Shown here one piece after another: positions 13,181-23,649 of a stretch of DNA of 64,000 nt (within the stretch, counting starts at the first letter, position 1; the number at the start of each line of letters is the position of its first letter). Where the stretch lies: contig JAPTHN010000011.1 in NCBI GenBank assembly GCA_026936325.1, forward strand, positions 32,584,629 to 32,648,628, given 5' to 3'. The translations under genes and the position numbers were made by a program. Origin of the DNA: Platynereis dumerilii (lineage: Eukaryota; Annelida; Polychaeta; Phyllodocida; Nereididae). The notes under the pieces are model-generated. The model saw only the letters and a list, made by a program, of their open reading frames with translations, was not told where the DNA came from and searched no databases.

Positions 13181-13610
13181 TAGGGTACCTCATTTCAGAA
13201 AAAGTTTTGAAATTCCCACTACCTGGTATTTCATGGTGTTACTTAATTATATCAGAGTACAAGTCCATTCAAATTTTCAACAAAAAATATTGATATCTAA
13301 AGGGTGCTCAAGAGCTCTGAAGATAACATTGTTGAAATAGGTCGTTTTTGGCCATTTTCGTCAAGTATACATGTTTATATTCTTATTCCTGTCATTGTCA
13401 CAGCACAAATCATCCAAAATGTCAGCGTTTATAAGTCTGAAAATATTAAAAAAATATTTCTAAACCGAAAAAGTGTTTTTTCATTGTAATTTGCCAGTAT
13501 TTAAGTATTTTACTGTGTTTTTCAGTCAAAAAACCGGACATTTAATGCTGAAAGGCATTAATACACTGTAAGATTGGATTAGTTCTACTTTATTTCTACC
13601 CTAAACATGT
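13181..13610 (+). repeat. Left long terminal inverted repeat of the 6-kb element
   Basis: It aligns to the reverse complement of 18505-19210 once the nested MITE is removed. Shared phrases include AAATTCCC, CTACCTGGTATTTCATGGTG, GTGCTCAAGAGCTCTGAAGA, TTTTTGGCCATTTTCGTC and AAGATTGGAT. An open frame of about 60 codons in it is mirrored by a frame in the right TIR, which may be a coding trace or coincidence. Confidence 0.85.
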
Positions 13611-13696
13611 AAACAGTCTAGGAGGCTCAACTGTAGATGCTAGGCCCCTAGGTGGTTTAATACCCACCCTTGCAGCAGACTGTGTGGTAGCTTGGG

Positions 13697-14024
13697 CAGC
13701 TGGGTGGTGTAGTGGTTAAGGTTCCTGCCTGCTCCGCTGAAGGTCTTTGCCTGCATGGGTTCGACTCCCGGTTGGGGAACCCGAAATTTTCAGTGTACCT
13801 TTATGAGCAAAATCCCAGCTGGATGTCGTTCGGATGAGACGTTAAATTGGCGGCCCCTTGTATCAGTGTCTGTGCTGGGCAAGTAAAAGATCCCTCACAT
13901 GGGGTAAATGTGTAACATGTTGAGGACTCCTGCTCTCTCTCTCATCTCATCAATCAACCCTCGTGAGCGCCCAGAATTGGGCTTAGAGGGCTGCACTTAC
14001 CATATCTATCTATCTATCTATCTT
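13697..14024 (+). mobile_element. tRNA-derived SINE with Meta-SINE-like core
   Basis: The A box TGGTGTAGTGG (13705-13715) and a perfect B box GGTTCGACTCC (13758-13768) mark a pol III promoter. A central block follows with CGGATGAGACGTTAAA (13831) and GGCAAGTAAAAGATCCC (about 13877), resembling the conserved central domain of metazoan Meta-SINEs. The 3' end is a TATC tandem tail (14004-14023). The head is too degenerate to be a working tRNA. It lies inside the 6-kb element and so is younger than that element. Confidence 0.85.
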
Positions 14025-17000
14025 GACCTGCATTCTGCGAAAGATCAAAATACGACTGAATGTGTTATCCAACTCTTTTCGTCAACTGTTTTAATAAATA
14101 TCATCTGAACTTTCTAAATCACTGCTAGCTGAGGCAATTTTCTTAAATCACAGGATGTATAAGATTACTCAATTTTCAGATTTCAAAGCATTGTACATGC
14201 ACCTAGTTCCTGTATTAAATAATCCCGAGGCATAGAACTTAAGATTCAGACACTGAAACATTTAGTCTCAAGCACTAATGCCTGTCTGGTTCTGCTACAC
14301 ATAAATAAGTAGTGTGCATAGTTTGGCAGCATTACAATTTCAACAAAACAGTTGAAAATTGTACCAAATGGTGACAAAATTAAACAAAATGATATAAATT
14401 TATCTTTGTCACCAATTGACATAAACATCAACACTGACTCATTAATGCAAAATTTAATAAAACTCATTAAATTCATGTATAATGATGGACTTCTGTGTTC
14501 AACAAGTCTTAATATCCCCCTTTCCTAAATCCTGCTAACTCATCTTCCTACGTCTAACAAGTCCATAAAATTTTATATTTAATTTTTTTGCACCAAATCA
14601 AGTATGGTTAATCTCATCAATTACAGTAGCTGGTTTTTCTTTTAACACTATGGTAAACTTATATGCATGTTTGTCAGATTATCAGCTGTTCTGTTATATC
14701 ACAGCTTCTTGTCCATGCTCAGTTTGCTCACATCTCTGAATAACAAGTAACTATTGCATTCAAGGCGGGAAAGACAATGGAACTAAGCAACCCTTGCATA
14801 TTTGTTTGGGGCATCCACTAATTTGTAAGCTGTACCTTGCAAACAAGTGTGTTGTAAAATAAAATATTTCATTGCCTTTGAACAATTTGCATACAGGTGC
14901 ATGCAGTGTGACCAAGCAATCTTTCAATGTACAATAAGCTGTATCAAGAGAGGGTGAAAGCACAGTAAAGGCCTCAATTGCGTTTTGATCAGATAAAAGT
15001 AAATATAGGGCCCTAGAAACAGATTTCTGACATAAAAAAGTAATAGTGCAGTATTTAAGCTTGACCAACAAATAAATCTGAGAAATTTAGGCATTTTTCA
15101 TGAGCATACAATTAAAACCATGCTCTTGGCAGACCTTTAAAGTGGGTATACTTTGTCAATTTTAGCATGTAACCAGCGGCCCTTTTTCTGAAGCACCGTC
15201 TATTGCAGCAATGCAGTAGCCTAATATTTAGTTCACATTCTGCTGGTGACATTATCTGTTTAATGTACCTCCCTGGCCTTCTGTAGGGACCATTAGCTGA
15301 CTTTTCAATATGATGATTATGGCAGCCATGACGTCCAAATGAAAAGTCTGCTTGTAACCATATTTTTTCAAATTTACAGTCAGGGGTTCAAAAGGCTGGC
15401 TGGAGGGCATTTTGATGTGATAATTAGCCGAATTTGCTGCTTTTGCCAAGATATGATATTGGTTTAATGAATTTCAGCAAAAAAATTCCAATTGCCACTG
15501 ATGATTGTAAGATACAAGAAGCTTTAATGGCTAAAATCGATGTCCGTCCATTACGTCCACAACTGATTTTATGGTAATTTAAATGAATTATATACCAACT
15601 AACACGTCAACTGAGTTTGAAATGGATGTCTATCTCTCTCTACCTATGTATGCAACTGAAAAATTTGAAAACACAAAGAATTTAACTTATACCATACCTG
15701 TGACCCATCAGCCAATCAGAAGCCTGTATTTGGCTGGTATATATCCTATATTCTTTGTTGTTCACTTATACGCCCATGGGAGTATATAAAGCCTCACTGT
15801 TCAAATCTCACAACACAAACAGCAAAACTGCACCAAACAGAGAATTGCCAACAACAAAACAAAAGTAAACAAAAGTATTATAAAACCTAAAGCTTTTGAC
15901 AAATCCATAAATCCTTTAATTTCAGCCCAATCTGGATTTTTAATGCAAATACGTTGACTACTTAAGGGTTCAACCATATTAGATATCCGGGAGGGGGAGA
16001 AGGCTTGCAGTTTATTTTAAATAAAAAATTATTTTCAAGTTTTGGTAAAATAAATAAATTACTTTTGAGCAATGTTAAAATAAATAATTACTGGTGGTGG
16101 GGATATTTCATAACATGGTTTTGTTTGATAAAAACACACCCGAAATAAATAGGTCTTTTTACTGTTACCATGAATTTAAAACTCCAAGTCTCTCTCCCCC
16201 TTTATATTGATGGTCGCCCTTAACAATCCAAATGCATATATATGTACTTAACTCTTTTGTTTTCTTTTGTCTATTTCCCTTCATATTTTTTTCCACCTCA
16301 TTCTTTGCCCTATTAATTAATTAATTTTTTTTCATCCAAAATTTCTTTTTTAAATTTTTTTTAAATTTATTTTTTTCCCCCAAAATTTCTTTTTTCAAAT
16401 TTTTTTTTCACTAACTTTTTCCCCCGGATTTATTCAACCTCATAGTTTTTCCAAATTTTTCTTTTCAATTTTTTTTTCCAGATAGGCCTAATTTTTTCCC
16501 CAAACATTTGTTCAATATTCGACAGGTTTTGTTTTCCACTTTTTAAAATTGTGTTCCAAATATTTTTTCAAATAATTTTGCCACTAGCTACTTCTTACCT
16601 TATTATATTATCTGAGCATATATGTATTGAAGTGGGTAATTGGGACGCTTATATGCCTATGCTAAGTATTGAATTCACAATTGCTTCTATAATCAGATTC
16701 TAATAAACATATATACGGGAAATATCTTAAGCTTTTTTAGTATAAATTTGATTGATAATTTAGGCCTACAATACCTTTCACATGCATTGGAGTTGTATAT
16801 GCCAGAAAATTCTCAGAATAAGTAAGAATTTCATTTGATATGTCAACCTGTTGCCTGTTGGATTTTTTTCTTCAACTGATACTTTCATGTTATTTAATTA
16901 ATCCCACTTGGCAAATTGTTTGTAGCTGTTTTCTATTTCAGTCTAATCCTTCTTGTTTTATTTTATTTTTAAATCTCTTTGTTTATGTTTTGTTGTGTTT
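14025..17000. other. Interior of the 6-kb element, no gene seen
   Basis: There is no recognisable transposase or cargo gene. 15990-16140 resembles the AAATAATT-rich hairpin region of the tandem unit. 16290-16580 is pyrimidine-rich with many T runs. TGTCCGTCCATTACGTCCAC occurs at 15541 and again at 17143. Confidence 0.5.
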
Positions 17001-17002
17001 GG

Positions 17003-17114
17003 GTATAAGTTAGTTATATCCCTTGTTTTCGTGAATATGTGATATACACCTCGGCAGACGCCTCGGTATATATCACATATTCCCTCAAACGCGGGATATA
17101 ACTAGTACTTATAC
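17003..17114. repeat. Small foldback element
   Basis: The arms are imperfect reverse complements: TATAAGT...TAGTTATATCCC on the left pairs with GGGATATAACTAGTACTTATA on the right, and AATATGTGATATA pairs with TATATCACATATT near the middle. It has no coding capacity and lies within the 6-kb element. Confidence 0.6.
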
Positions 17115-17586
17115 ACTGGACACCAGGCTAAAAAGTGTAAATGTCCGTCCATTACGTCCACAAAAATGTGCAAATTGGTCTGCGGACTGATGTTTGGAGG
17201 TCTGGTATGTCACGAATAAAGCAGGGATAACATGTTTAGTGACAAATTTAAATCATTTTAGTGAATGTTGACAAGGCTCAAAAGTTGAATTTGTCACAGT
17301 TCATGCAAAATGGCCATATCACATCAGCGAAAACTGTCCAAAAGCCAATGGTCCATTTCAGCAGAAAAACCTAGAATTTCATGGAACTTTCGTAATGCAG
17401 TTGATAGCAGCCCAGAAAATACCTGTCTTGATTTATTAGACAAGCATAATTCTGTATTCTACACATCATTAGGTTCAAATTGATGTACTACACTTGCACT
17501 TCTGATGAAAATAATTCTTAGGTCATAGGGGCCAAATATTGAGGCGCTTACTGTGCTTTCACCCGAGAGTCATGGACCATGCTAGT

Positions 17587-17750
17587 AAAATATAAATGTG
17601 TTGTCCACAGAAATTGCGGGACTTTAACGTGTCATGTGTTGCATTAAATTACTAATAGGCGTAGTATGATGCTACACCTATTAGTAATTTAATGCAACAC
17701 ATGACACGTGAAAAATCCCGCAATTTCTGTGGACTACACATTTATATTTT
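17587..17750. repeat. Near-perfect 164-bp palindrome
   Basis: The left arm (AAAATATAAATGTG, CCACAGAAATTGCGGGA, GTGTCATGTGTTGCATTAAA, TTACTAATAGG) is matched by its reverse complement on the right, and pairing continues almost into the centre. Such a structure could extrude as a cruciform or, if transcribed, fold as a hairpin. It is probably a foldback MITE; no clear target duplication was found. Confidence 0.75.
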
Positions 17751-17818
17751 CAATTCTGGACAGTTTTGTATAATAAAATGAGAGTGATCATTAAAGAAAA
17801 TAAAATAGAGTCCAGGAT

Positions 17819-18154
17819 GTGCTCTTAATTCCAGAACGATATCATAATTTTGAACAGACAATTTGTGTGTGGCCAACAAGTCAATACGTACACCATTATA
17901 CAAGATTAGTTTTAATCAATACTGGGCTACTTCATGCAGACTGCCGGCCTTCTGCCCTACATTCTGTCTTTTCTGATTCTATAAAGGCACTTGCAAAAAA
18001 ATCTTACTCTGGTTCAAAAGCATTAATTAAAGATTTGGAATTCATTCAAAATCTTCCAAGATTTTTGGTACTTTTTGACTTCTTTCAATATCTATTTACC
18101 TTGAACCAACTGTCAAATTTACCTTCAAGTTATGATATGGAAGATTGTAGCTAA
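17819..18154 (+). pseudogene. Possible transposase remnant in the 6-kb element
   Basis: This open frame of 111 codons is the only one in the element with a protein-like C-terminal half: SIKALAKKSY, KALIKDLEFIQNLP and LFTLNQLSNL. The spacing of hydrophobic residues is loosely like the helical core of ZNF862-type hAT proteins, but no catalytic or dimerisation motif is present. The resemblance is weak and no neighbouring frame extends it. Confidence 0.15.
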
Positions 18155-18504
18155 TCCCAGTATATTTTATGCCTTACATTGTACACACAGCATGTTGACC
18201 TATGCACTTGATCTGCCCAGGACAATTGAATTGTGGTAAATGTGAAATTGAAGACTTTACTGTATTTTAGCTTCAACCAGTATAATGTATTCCCAAGAAA
18301 ACTACTGAGAAACCCACAAATGTTGAAAAAAAGCTGCTATTTCAGTGTAGTATTACAATTGGGACATCACATAAACAATCACGAATGACTCATTCACTGC
18401 TGTGAAGGGTGGCAAATGAAGGCGTCAGGCGGATATGTCACAATAGTCTGATGAACATTTTCCAGCAGGCTGCTCCTTCACAAATCGATCTATAAATGAG
18501 CATC

Positions 18505-19210
18505 CTTGACTGTTGAGGATTGAAATTAAGTAGAACTGATCCAATCTTAATGTGTATTACAGCCTTACAGCATTAAAATGGCAGATTTTCACCAAAAATT
18601 ACAGTAAAATACTTAAATACTAGCAAGATTACCGTGAAAAAATTTTTTTTGCTTAGAAATACTTTTTTAATATTTTCAGTCTTACAAACACTGACATTTT
18701 GGATGACTTGTGCTGTTGTAATGACAGGAATAAAAATAAAAACATGTATACTAGACGAAAATGGCCAAAAACGCCCCATTTCAACCATGTTATCTTCAGA
18801 GCTCTTGAGCACCCTTAAGATATTAATATTTTTTGTTAAAAATTGGCATGGACTTGTATTCTGATATGAGTAACACCATGAAATACCAGGTAGCGGGAAT
18901 TTCACAACTTTTTCTGAAATGAGGCCAGGGGTGCCGGAACAGGGGGGGCAGGGGGGGCAATTGCCCCTCCTGCCCTTGTCCAAGGGGGGCAGGGGGGGCA
19001 AGAGTGCCCTTTAGATCTTAAAAAAAAAAAATCATTAGGCCTTATTTTACTAATTTTTGACACAAATTAGTAAGTATATATTCAAAATCATTATTGACTC
19101 TCTATTTAATTTCTGTCGCGCAAAATTGGCGCAAATATGATTTGCCCTTTTTCATCTGATCGCCCCTGCCGCCAACGATTCCTTCCGGCACCCCTGAATG
19201 AGGCATCCTA
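18505..19210 (-). repeat. Right long terminal inverted repeat, interrupted by a MITE
   Basis: This is the partner of 13181-13610. It is split near its end by the hAT MITE at 18926-19196; removing the MITE and one copy of its 8-bp target site restores an uninterrupted repeat ending at 19210. Confidence 0.85.
18926..19196. mobile_element. hAT MITE, copy 1
   Basis: This 271-bp element has perfect 14-bp inverted ends (CAGGGGTGCCGGAA) and is flanked by AATGAGGC on both sides (18918-18925 and 19197-19204). It is strongly G-rich near the left end (repeated GGGGGGCAGGGG). CAGGG termini with 8-bp duplications define hAT elements. There is no coding capacity. Copy 2 is at 41227-41487. Confidence 0.93.
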
Positions 19211-19635
19211 GTGTGCAAGGTCCCTGACTTGTCAATCAACAATGTAATTCTATTCGGTCACTTTCACCAATGACCACTCTCACGGAAAAGCAATTCGAAC
19301 TGTCAGTGGCACCTGACACACTTGTGATAAGCTCGAAAAAAGCTTCTGGAATATTTCATACTTGCCACAAGAGATTGCTGGAGGTGAATAAATGTCATTG
19401 TAACAAGGAAAGTAGGTAGATTTATTTTCAAGTATCAGATATTTCATACTAGCAGAAAATTACAAGGGTTGGTTAGCCAGTTTCGTAATTACCTCAGTTA
19501 TCAATTTTAAAAAATGAATTTATCTCATAATAACTGTCTGTAACTACTTTGATACTCACATAATTTTGTAATCGCTTTTAAAATTTCTCACCTGATACAT
19601 TGTTTTGCCCTATAATCAGCACAGACATACATGTA

Positions 19636-20528
19636 GAGTAGCACGGGGCATGCAGCCCCCCTTAACTTCGAGGTGAGATTTGACCTACTTTTTGAGGTCG
19701 ATTATTTACATGCTTATGTTTTCAGGAAGAGATCACTTGATTCTACCTATAACTAGTGAAACAAATATCTACCACTTTTAATAAAGGAGTTACAGCCCTT
19801 TTTGTAAAAAAAATAAAAAGGCCTTCTTACCCCACCCATCGGGCAAGAAGCCCCCCTATTATAATCCTATGGCAATTTTTTTTTGCGAGGGCATTCAGCT
19901 TGAAAGTTATTTCTTGGGCTTCTTCTATCATTTTTAAGGCGTTCTAGTCACTTTTTCTGAATTTTTTAATTTTTCTGTTCATGCATTTAGTTTTTAATAT
20001 TTTTTGCCCTGTTTTAATTTCGGCCAAATTTTTTCAATTTCAATTAGCTATTCTATCATGATTTAAGGTAAAGTACATATTATGAAATGGTTCCTGAAGC
20101 AGCTTCGAGGCCTCAGTGAAGGGGGGCCTCATGCCCCATACCATGTGGGGCCTCTCGCCCCAAACTAACATATTTTACTTTGACCTCTATATTTTGAGCT
20201 AAAATGCAAAAAATATGATCCAAATCATATTTATGTAATGGTCATAAAGTGAAGCAATGCAGATATCCATTATACTTCTAAAAATTTCAAAAGTTATTTC
20301 TGACAGCCACTTTCAAAGAATTAATCAAAGTTACAAAAACCATGCACCTTTTTTTGTTTCTTTAATTATATCTATGGTTTGGTGCTGTTTGCCCTGAAAA
20401 TTTGTGACGTCACCTAAAAAGCCTCTAGCTTCAATCCTATCAATAAGAAAAATCACCAAAAATGTAAATTTAGATATAACCCTGGGGGGGCTTCTCACCT
20501 AACCCGGGCTTTTTGCCCCGACCCACTC
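19636..20528. mobile_element. TA-flanked 893-bp element, GAGT ends
   Basis: It is inserted in unit 1 between CAGACATACATG and TGTACCTCTG, where other units read continuously. TA flanks both ends (19634-19635 and 20529-20530). The ends read GAGTAGCACGGGGC and, reverse-complemented, GAGTGGGTCGGGGC. The CGGGGC/AAGCCCC motif recurs inside, near 19845 and 20120-20165, and near 20490-20515. No transposase frame is seen. A TA duplication suggests mobilisation by a Tc1/mariner-like or similar enzyme. Confidence 0.65.
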
Positions 20529-21380
20529 TATGTACCTCTGTTTTTTTATCGAAAATTAACATTGTTAAAGGAAGTCCATGTGCAAGTCTTGTCCGGACTA
20601 ACTTACAGCAAACACATTATCTTGTTGACTCACTCTATCTTTTTTTTTTATCCGGCTACACCAGGAAGTCATTCTGGCAGTAAATTAAAAGGCTATGTTG
20701 TAATTATTTGTGAATGGGATAAAAGCTGAGATATACCTACTCGTCTGACCTTGTTGGTTCATCCATCATGTAAACTTTGTAGTCTCATACCATGGAACTT
20801 TTGATAAATGACAGAAACGAAGAAGACATAATATCTGCTGAAGATAAGATAATGGAATGATAAATGAGTCATTTAATTCAAAGGAATGGCAAAAGGCAAC
20901 AAATGAGAAAAGAGCAGGAAGATGGCGTGTATCAATGATTCAAAAAGGAAACCTAAGCCAAATTTCATTTTCTCTATCATCCACCGCATTTGCACTGATA
21001 CCCCCCAAATTAAACAAATCGCTTCTTGTTCATGTTCTTTTATTCTTCTTGGTTTGTTAATATGATTTCAGTTATTTGATACAGGATGTCTTGCCAGAAA
21101 CACAGGGAAGACTATTTGATAGTCTCTCAAGTCATTAGGTTCACCATGTAAGACATAATTTGAAGGTTTTGAAATTGATTTGTGTAGAAGGTCTGAAGGA
21201 GAGTGAACCAGCACAAGCTTTACTGAGCTGGTCTGAAGGACAGTGAACCAGCGCAAGCTTTACTGAGCTTCTTCTACTATATCAGAAGCCATACGGGATT
21301 TAGGCAATTGGTTGGGGGGGGGAGTTTACAATAAATAATTCCTCCCTCAGTTTTGGTAATGTGAATAAATTCTTTCAAAG

Positions 21381-21501
21381 CAGTCTTGAAATGAATAATT
21401 TCTGGCGATGGTATTTCATCACAAGGTGATGTCACATTTGTTTTAATGATACAACATCCTTTACATGAATAACACACCAGATATTATTTATTTAAAGACT
21501 G
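21381..21501. repeat. Unit-borne hairpin element
   Basis: CAGTCTTGAAATGAATAATT at the left pairs with the reverse complement of ATTATTTATTTAAAGACTG at the right. The same hairpin lies in later units at 29302-29426 and 32132-32258, so it was part of the unit before the array expanded. Confidence 0.65.
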
Positions 21502-21757
21502 CCCCTAAAGAATTCTTTTATTTCACCAAAACTCAGGAAGATTTTATTTTTTTAATCTTCAAACCCCATCTAACTCCTTGAGATACATGTATAATTCTTT
21601 CCCCCTTAGTAATGGGCCAAGATTTGAAAACTATTCCTAAGCAAATGCCTTGTTCTCAAAATTACCACCTTGGTGTGGAAGAGCTCAATTGTGAGAATCT
21701 GCTGGTGAAGTATCTTTTTAAAAGCATTGAGTTGTAAATAGGGTTGTAGGCGCAAAA

Positions 21758-23541
21758 AAAGCTGTTCCAAAATAAATTTGATGATTCAGATCACTTCAAA
21801 ATTATAAGTAAGCCTTGTAAGTTCCTGCAAGAGCTATCAACCCACATTTAATTACTGCTCATGAATCTTCATGAGAAAGCAATTGAATTAGCAATTGTTT
21901 CATTATGAACATAACATATGGCCACAAAAAAGATTGCTAATTAATGAAAACAGATCTCGACGCATCATCATCAAATTTCTCCCTTTTTTTTAAATACGTA
22001 ATCGTGATTTGATGTTTTGCTTGGAAATTATTTTTTTTGAGTATGCTCAAGCTATTGTTTCCTGGCATTGCCCAAAAAATATGCTTAATTGAAAATAGGA
22101 CATAATTATTACAAGTTTAAAAATATATATACAAATATAAAATATAAAACATTCATGCGTGGGTGAAAGAAGGTGGGATTTAAGGGTTGGCTAAACATGC
22201 CCTGTCTCATTTTTTCCCTCCTGCTTGACCGGACTGGATGTTATTCAAAATTTCTCAAAACCTGTAAAAATTAGGAACCTGGAACTACTGGACAATATGC
22301 CCAACTCCATAATGTGGGCCTGAACTCATTTTGCTTTTAACTTCCAACATTTTGGAACACTTGAAATAAAAAACGAGTCTCACTGCACTCCGCTGTCCCC
22401 TATTTTTTAAGAAGTTTCCTGGACATTCAATGGTAAAATAGTATCAAACATGCAGGGTGCTATAGGTCACATAAAACACATATATAAGCTTCCAAAGAAC
22501 CACATTGAAATTCTTAACACATTTTTTCCATCATTTTATGTAAATTAGAGTACCTTGTGAGCTTAACAACAGAGATATGCTGAAGTCTGTGGTGTTTGAG
22601 AATGATAATCCGTTGACGAGATAACTTAGAAGTGAAAATACATGTGTGTGCAGAATTCAAGCTGCAAGAATAAATTAGTTTGTAACTGTATGAAGTTGAA
22701 AACAAGTTTTCAAAAGTTTTATTTTCTTACAATGAATACTAAATTCTTATAGATTGTCAACTCTCATTTTTCTTTTCTTTTTTATGCTCACTCTGCTCAT
22801 TTTGGTAACTGGGGTTTTAAAAGACCTTACCAAACTTCTTGCACCCTACATTGACATTTGATTGTGCCAATTTCCCCAACATCACAGTGGGTAATGAAAT
22901 CTTTTCTATCTATAGAGACTCATAGCATTCCCTTGAGGAACTCCTTGGGATGGCAAGCTGGCTGACTCGACGATAATTGTTCTTGGTGTATCCAGAGTTT
23001 ACCGATGGCCCCATGAGGATCTGACAAAGCTGTCAGACCTTCTCATGGTGGCAGTATCTGAAATATTTCACTGTTTGTTATTTTAAAGACACATGTCAAT
23101 GATATTACCTATCTACTCAACAATGATTTTTTATGTATTTTTTCTCATGAAGAATATTATTGATTAAATATGTAAAGGACAAAACGTGTACATTTTCTTG
23201 AGCTTGCCATGTGAGAGCTTAATGTTCATACAGACTTGACATCCACAATTTCCAGCATGAAGTCTGACTTGTCCTGATATGGGTGGACATTGGCAAGGCC
23301 ATTGACCTCTATTTTAATCTGAATTTCATTAGTGTGCAAGGTCCCTGGCTTGTCAATCAACAAATGTAATTCTATTCGGTCCCATTCACCAATGACCACT
23401 CTCATGGAAATGCTAATTCGAACTGTCAGTGGCGCCTGACACACTAGTGATAAGCTCGAAAAAAGCTTCTGGAATATTTCATACTTGTCACAAGAGATTG
23501 CTGGAGTTGAATAAATGTCATTGTAACTGTCTGTAACTACT
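21758..23541 (+). repeat. Tandem unit 2, truncated by LINE
   Basis: It starts at AAAAAAAGCTGTTCCAAAATA and follows the landmark order through CTGTAACTACTTTG, where LINE sequence begins. The open-frame block lies at 22885-23070. On the minus strand, 23444-23226 is open for 72 codons (reads VVIGEWDRIELHLLIDK and LHTNEIQIKIEVNG). The same minus frame is broken in most other units, so it is unclear which strand, if either, ever coded. Confidence 0.8.
23226..23444 (-). other. Minus-strand open block of the tandem unit
   Basis: This copy has 72 open codons with a strand-like pattern (VRISISMRVVIGEWDRIE, then EIQIKIEVNG, then YQDKSDFMLEI). Counterparts at 13060-13180, 30910-31020, 34300-34480 and, inverted, 51200-51330 preserve parts of the frame (EIQIEIEVNG, YQDKSDFMLE), with shifts near a CAAATG/CAATG length difference. 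It could be a beta-rich exon remnant. The family is not recognised. Confidence 0.25.
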
Positions 23542-23649
23542 TTGTCCTGTATGAGGATGTACTAAGAAGAATGTTGACTTAATTGAATTTGACTTAGATA
23601 CATTTAACACTAATCTATTTGCTTTGTACCAGTCATTTACATCACCAAG

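Larger units (their letters stand above)
13181..19210. mobile_element. 6.03-kb long-TIR element, hAT-like
   Basis: The block interrupts tandem unit 1 and is flanked on both sides by GTGTGCAA (13173-13180 and 19211-19218). Other units carry that octamer once at the same place, so this is an 8-bp target duplication. The termini read TAGGGTACCTCATTTCAG and, on the opposite strand, TAGGATGCCTCATTTCAG. The inverted repeats continue for about 400 bases each. An 8-bp duplication matching nTnnnnAn and a TAGGG start are typical of the hAT superfamily. No intact transposase frame is visible. The interior holds a SINE, two foldbacks, T-rich tracts and a hAT MITE inside the right TIR. It is either a non-autonomous giant or a decayed autonomous copy. 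Confidence 0.85.
19211..21757 (+). repeat. Tandem unit 1, 3' part
   Basis: This is the continuation of unit 1 after the 6-kb element. It starts GTGTGCAAGGTCCCTGACTT, then AAGCTTCTGGAATATTTC, CTGTAACTACTTTGATA, CATGTGCAAGTCTTG (after the 893-bp insertion), TTCAAAGGAATGGCAAAAGG, and GAAGGTCTGAAGG followed by AGTGAACCAGC; that last block is locally doubled at 21187 and 21230. It ends with a G run and the AAATAATT hairpin. Confidence 0.85.

Noticed and set aside
13697-13790. A working tRNA gene
   Set aside because: The sequence is joined to a Meta-SINE-like core and TATC tail, and the cloverleaf is degenerate.
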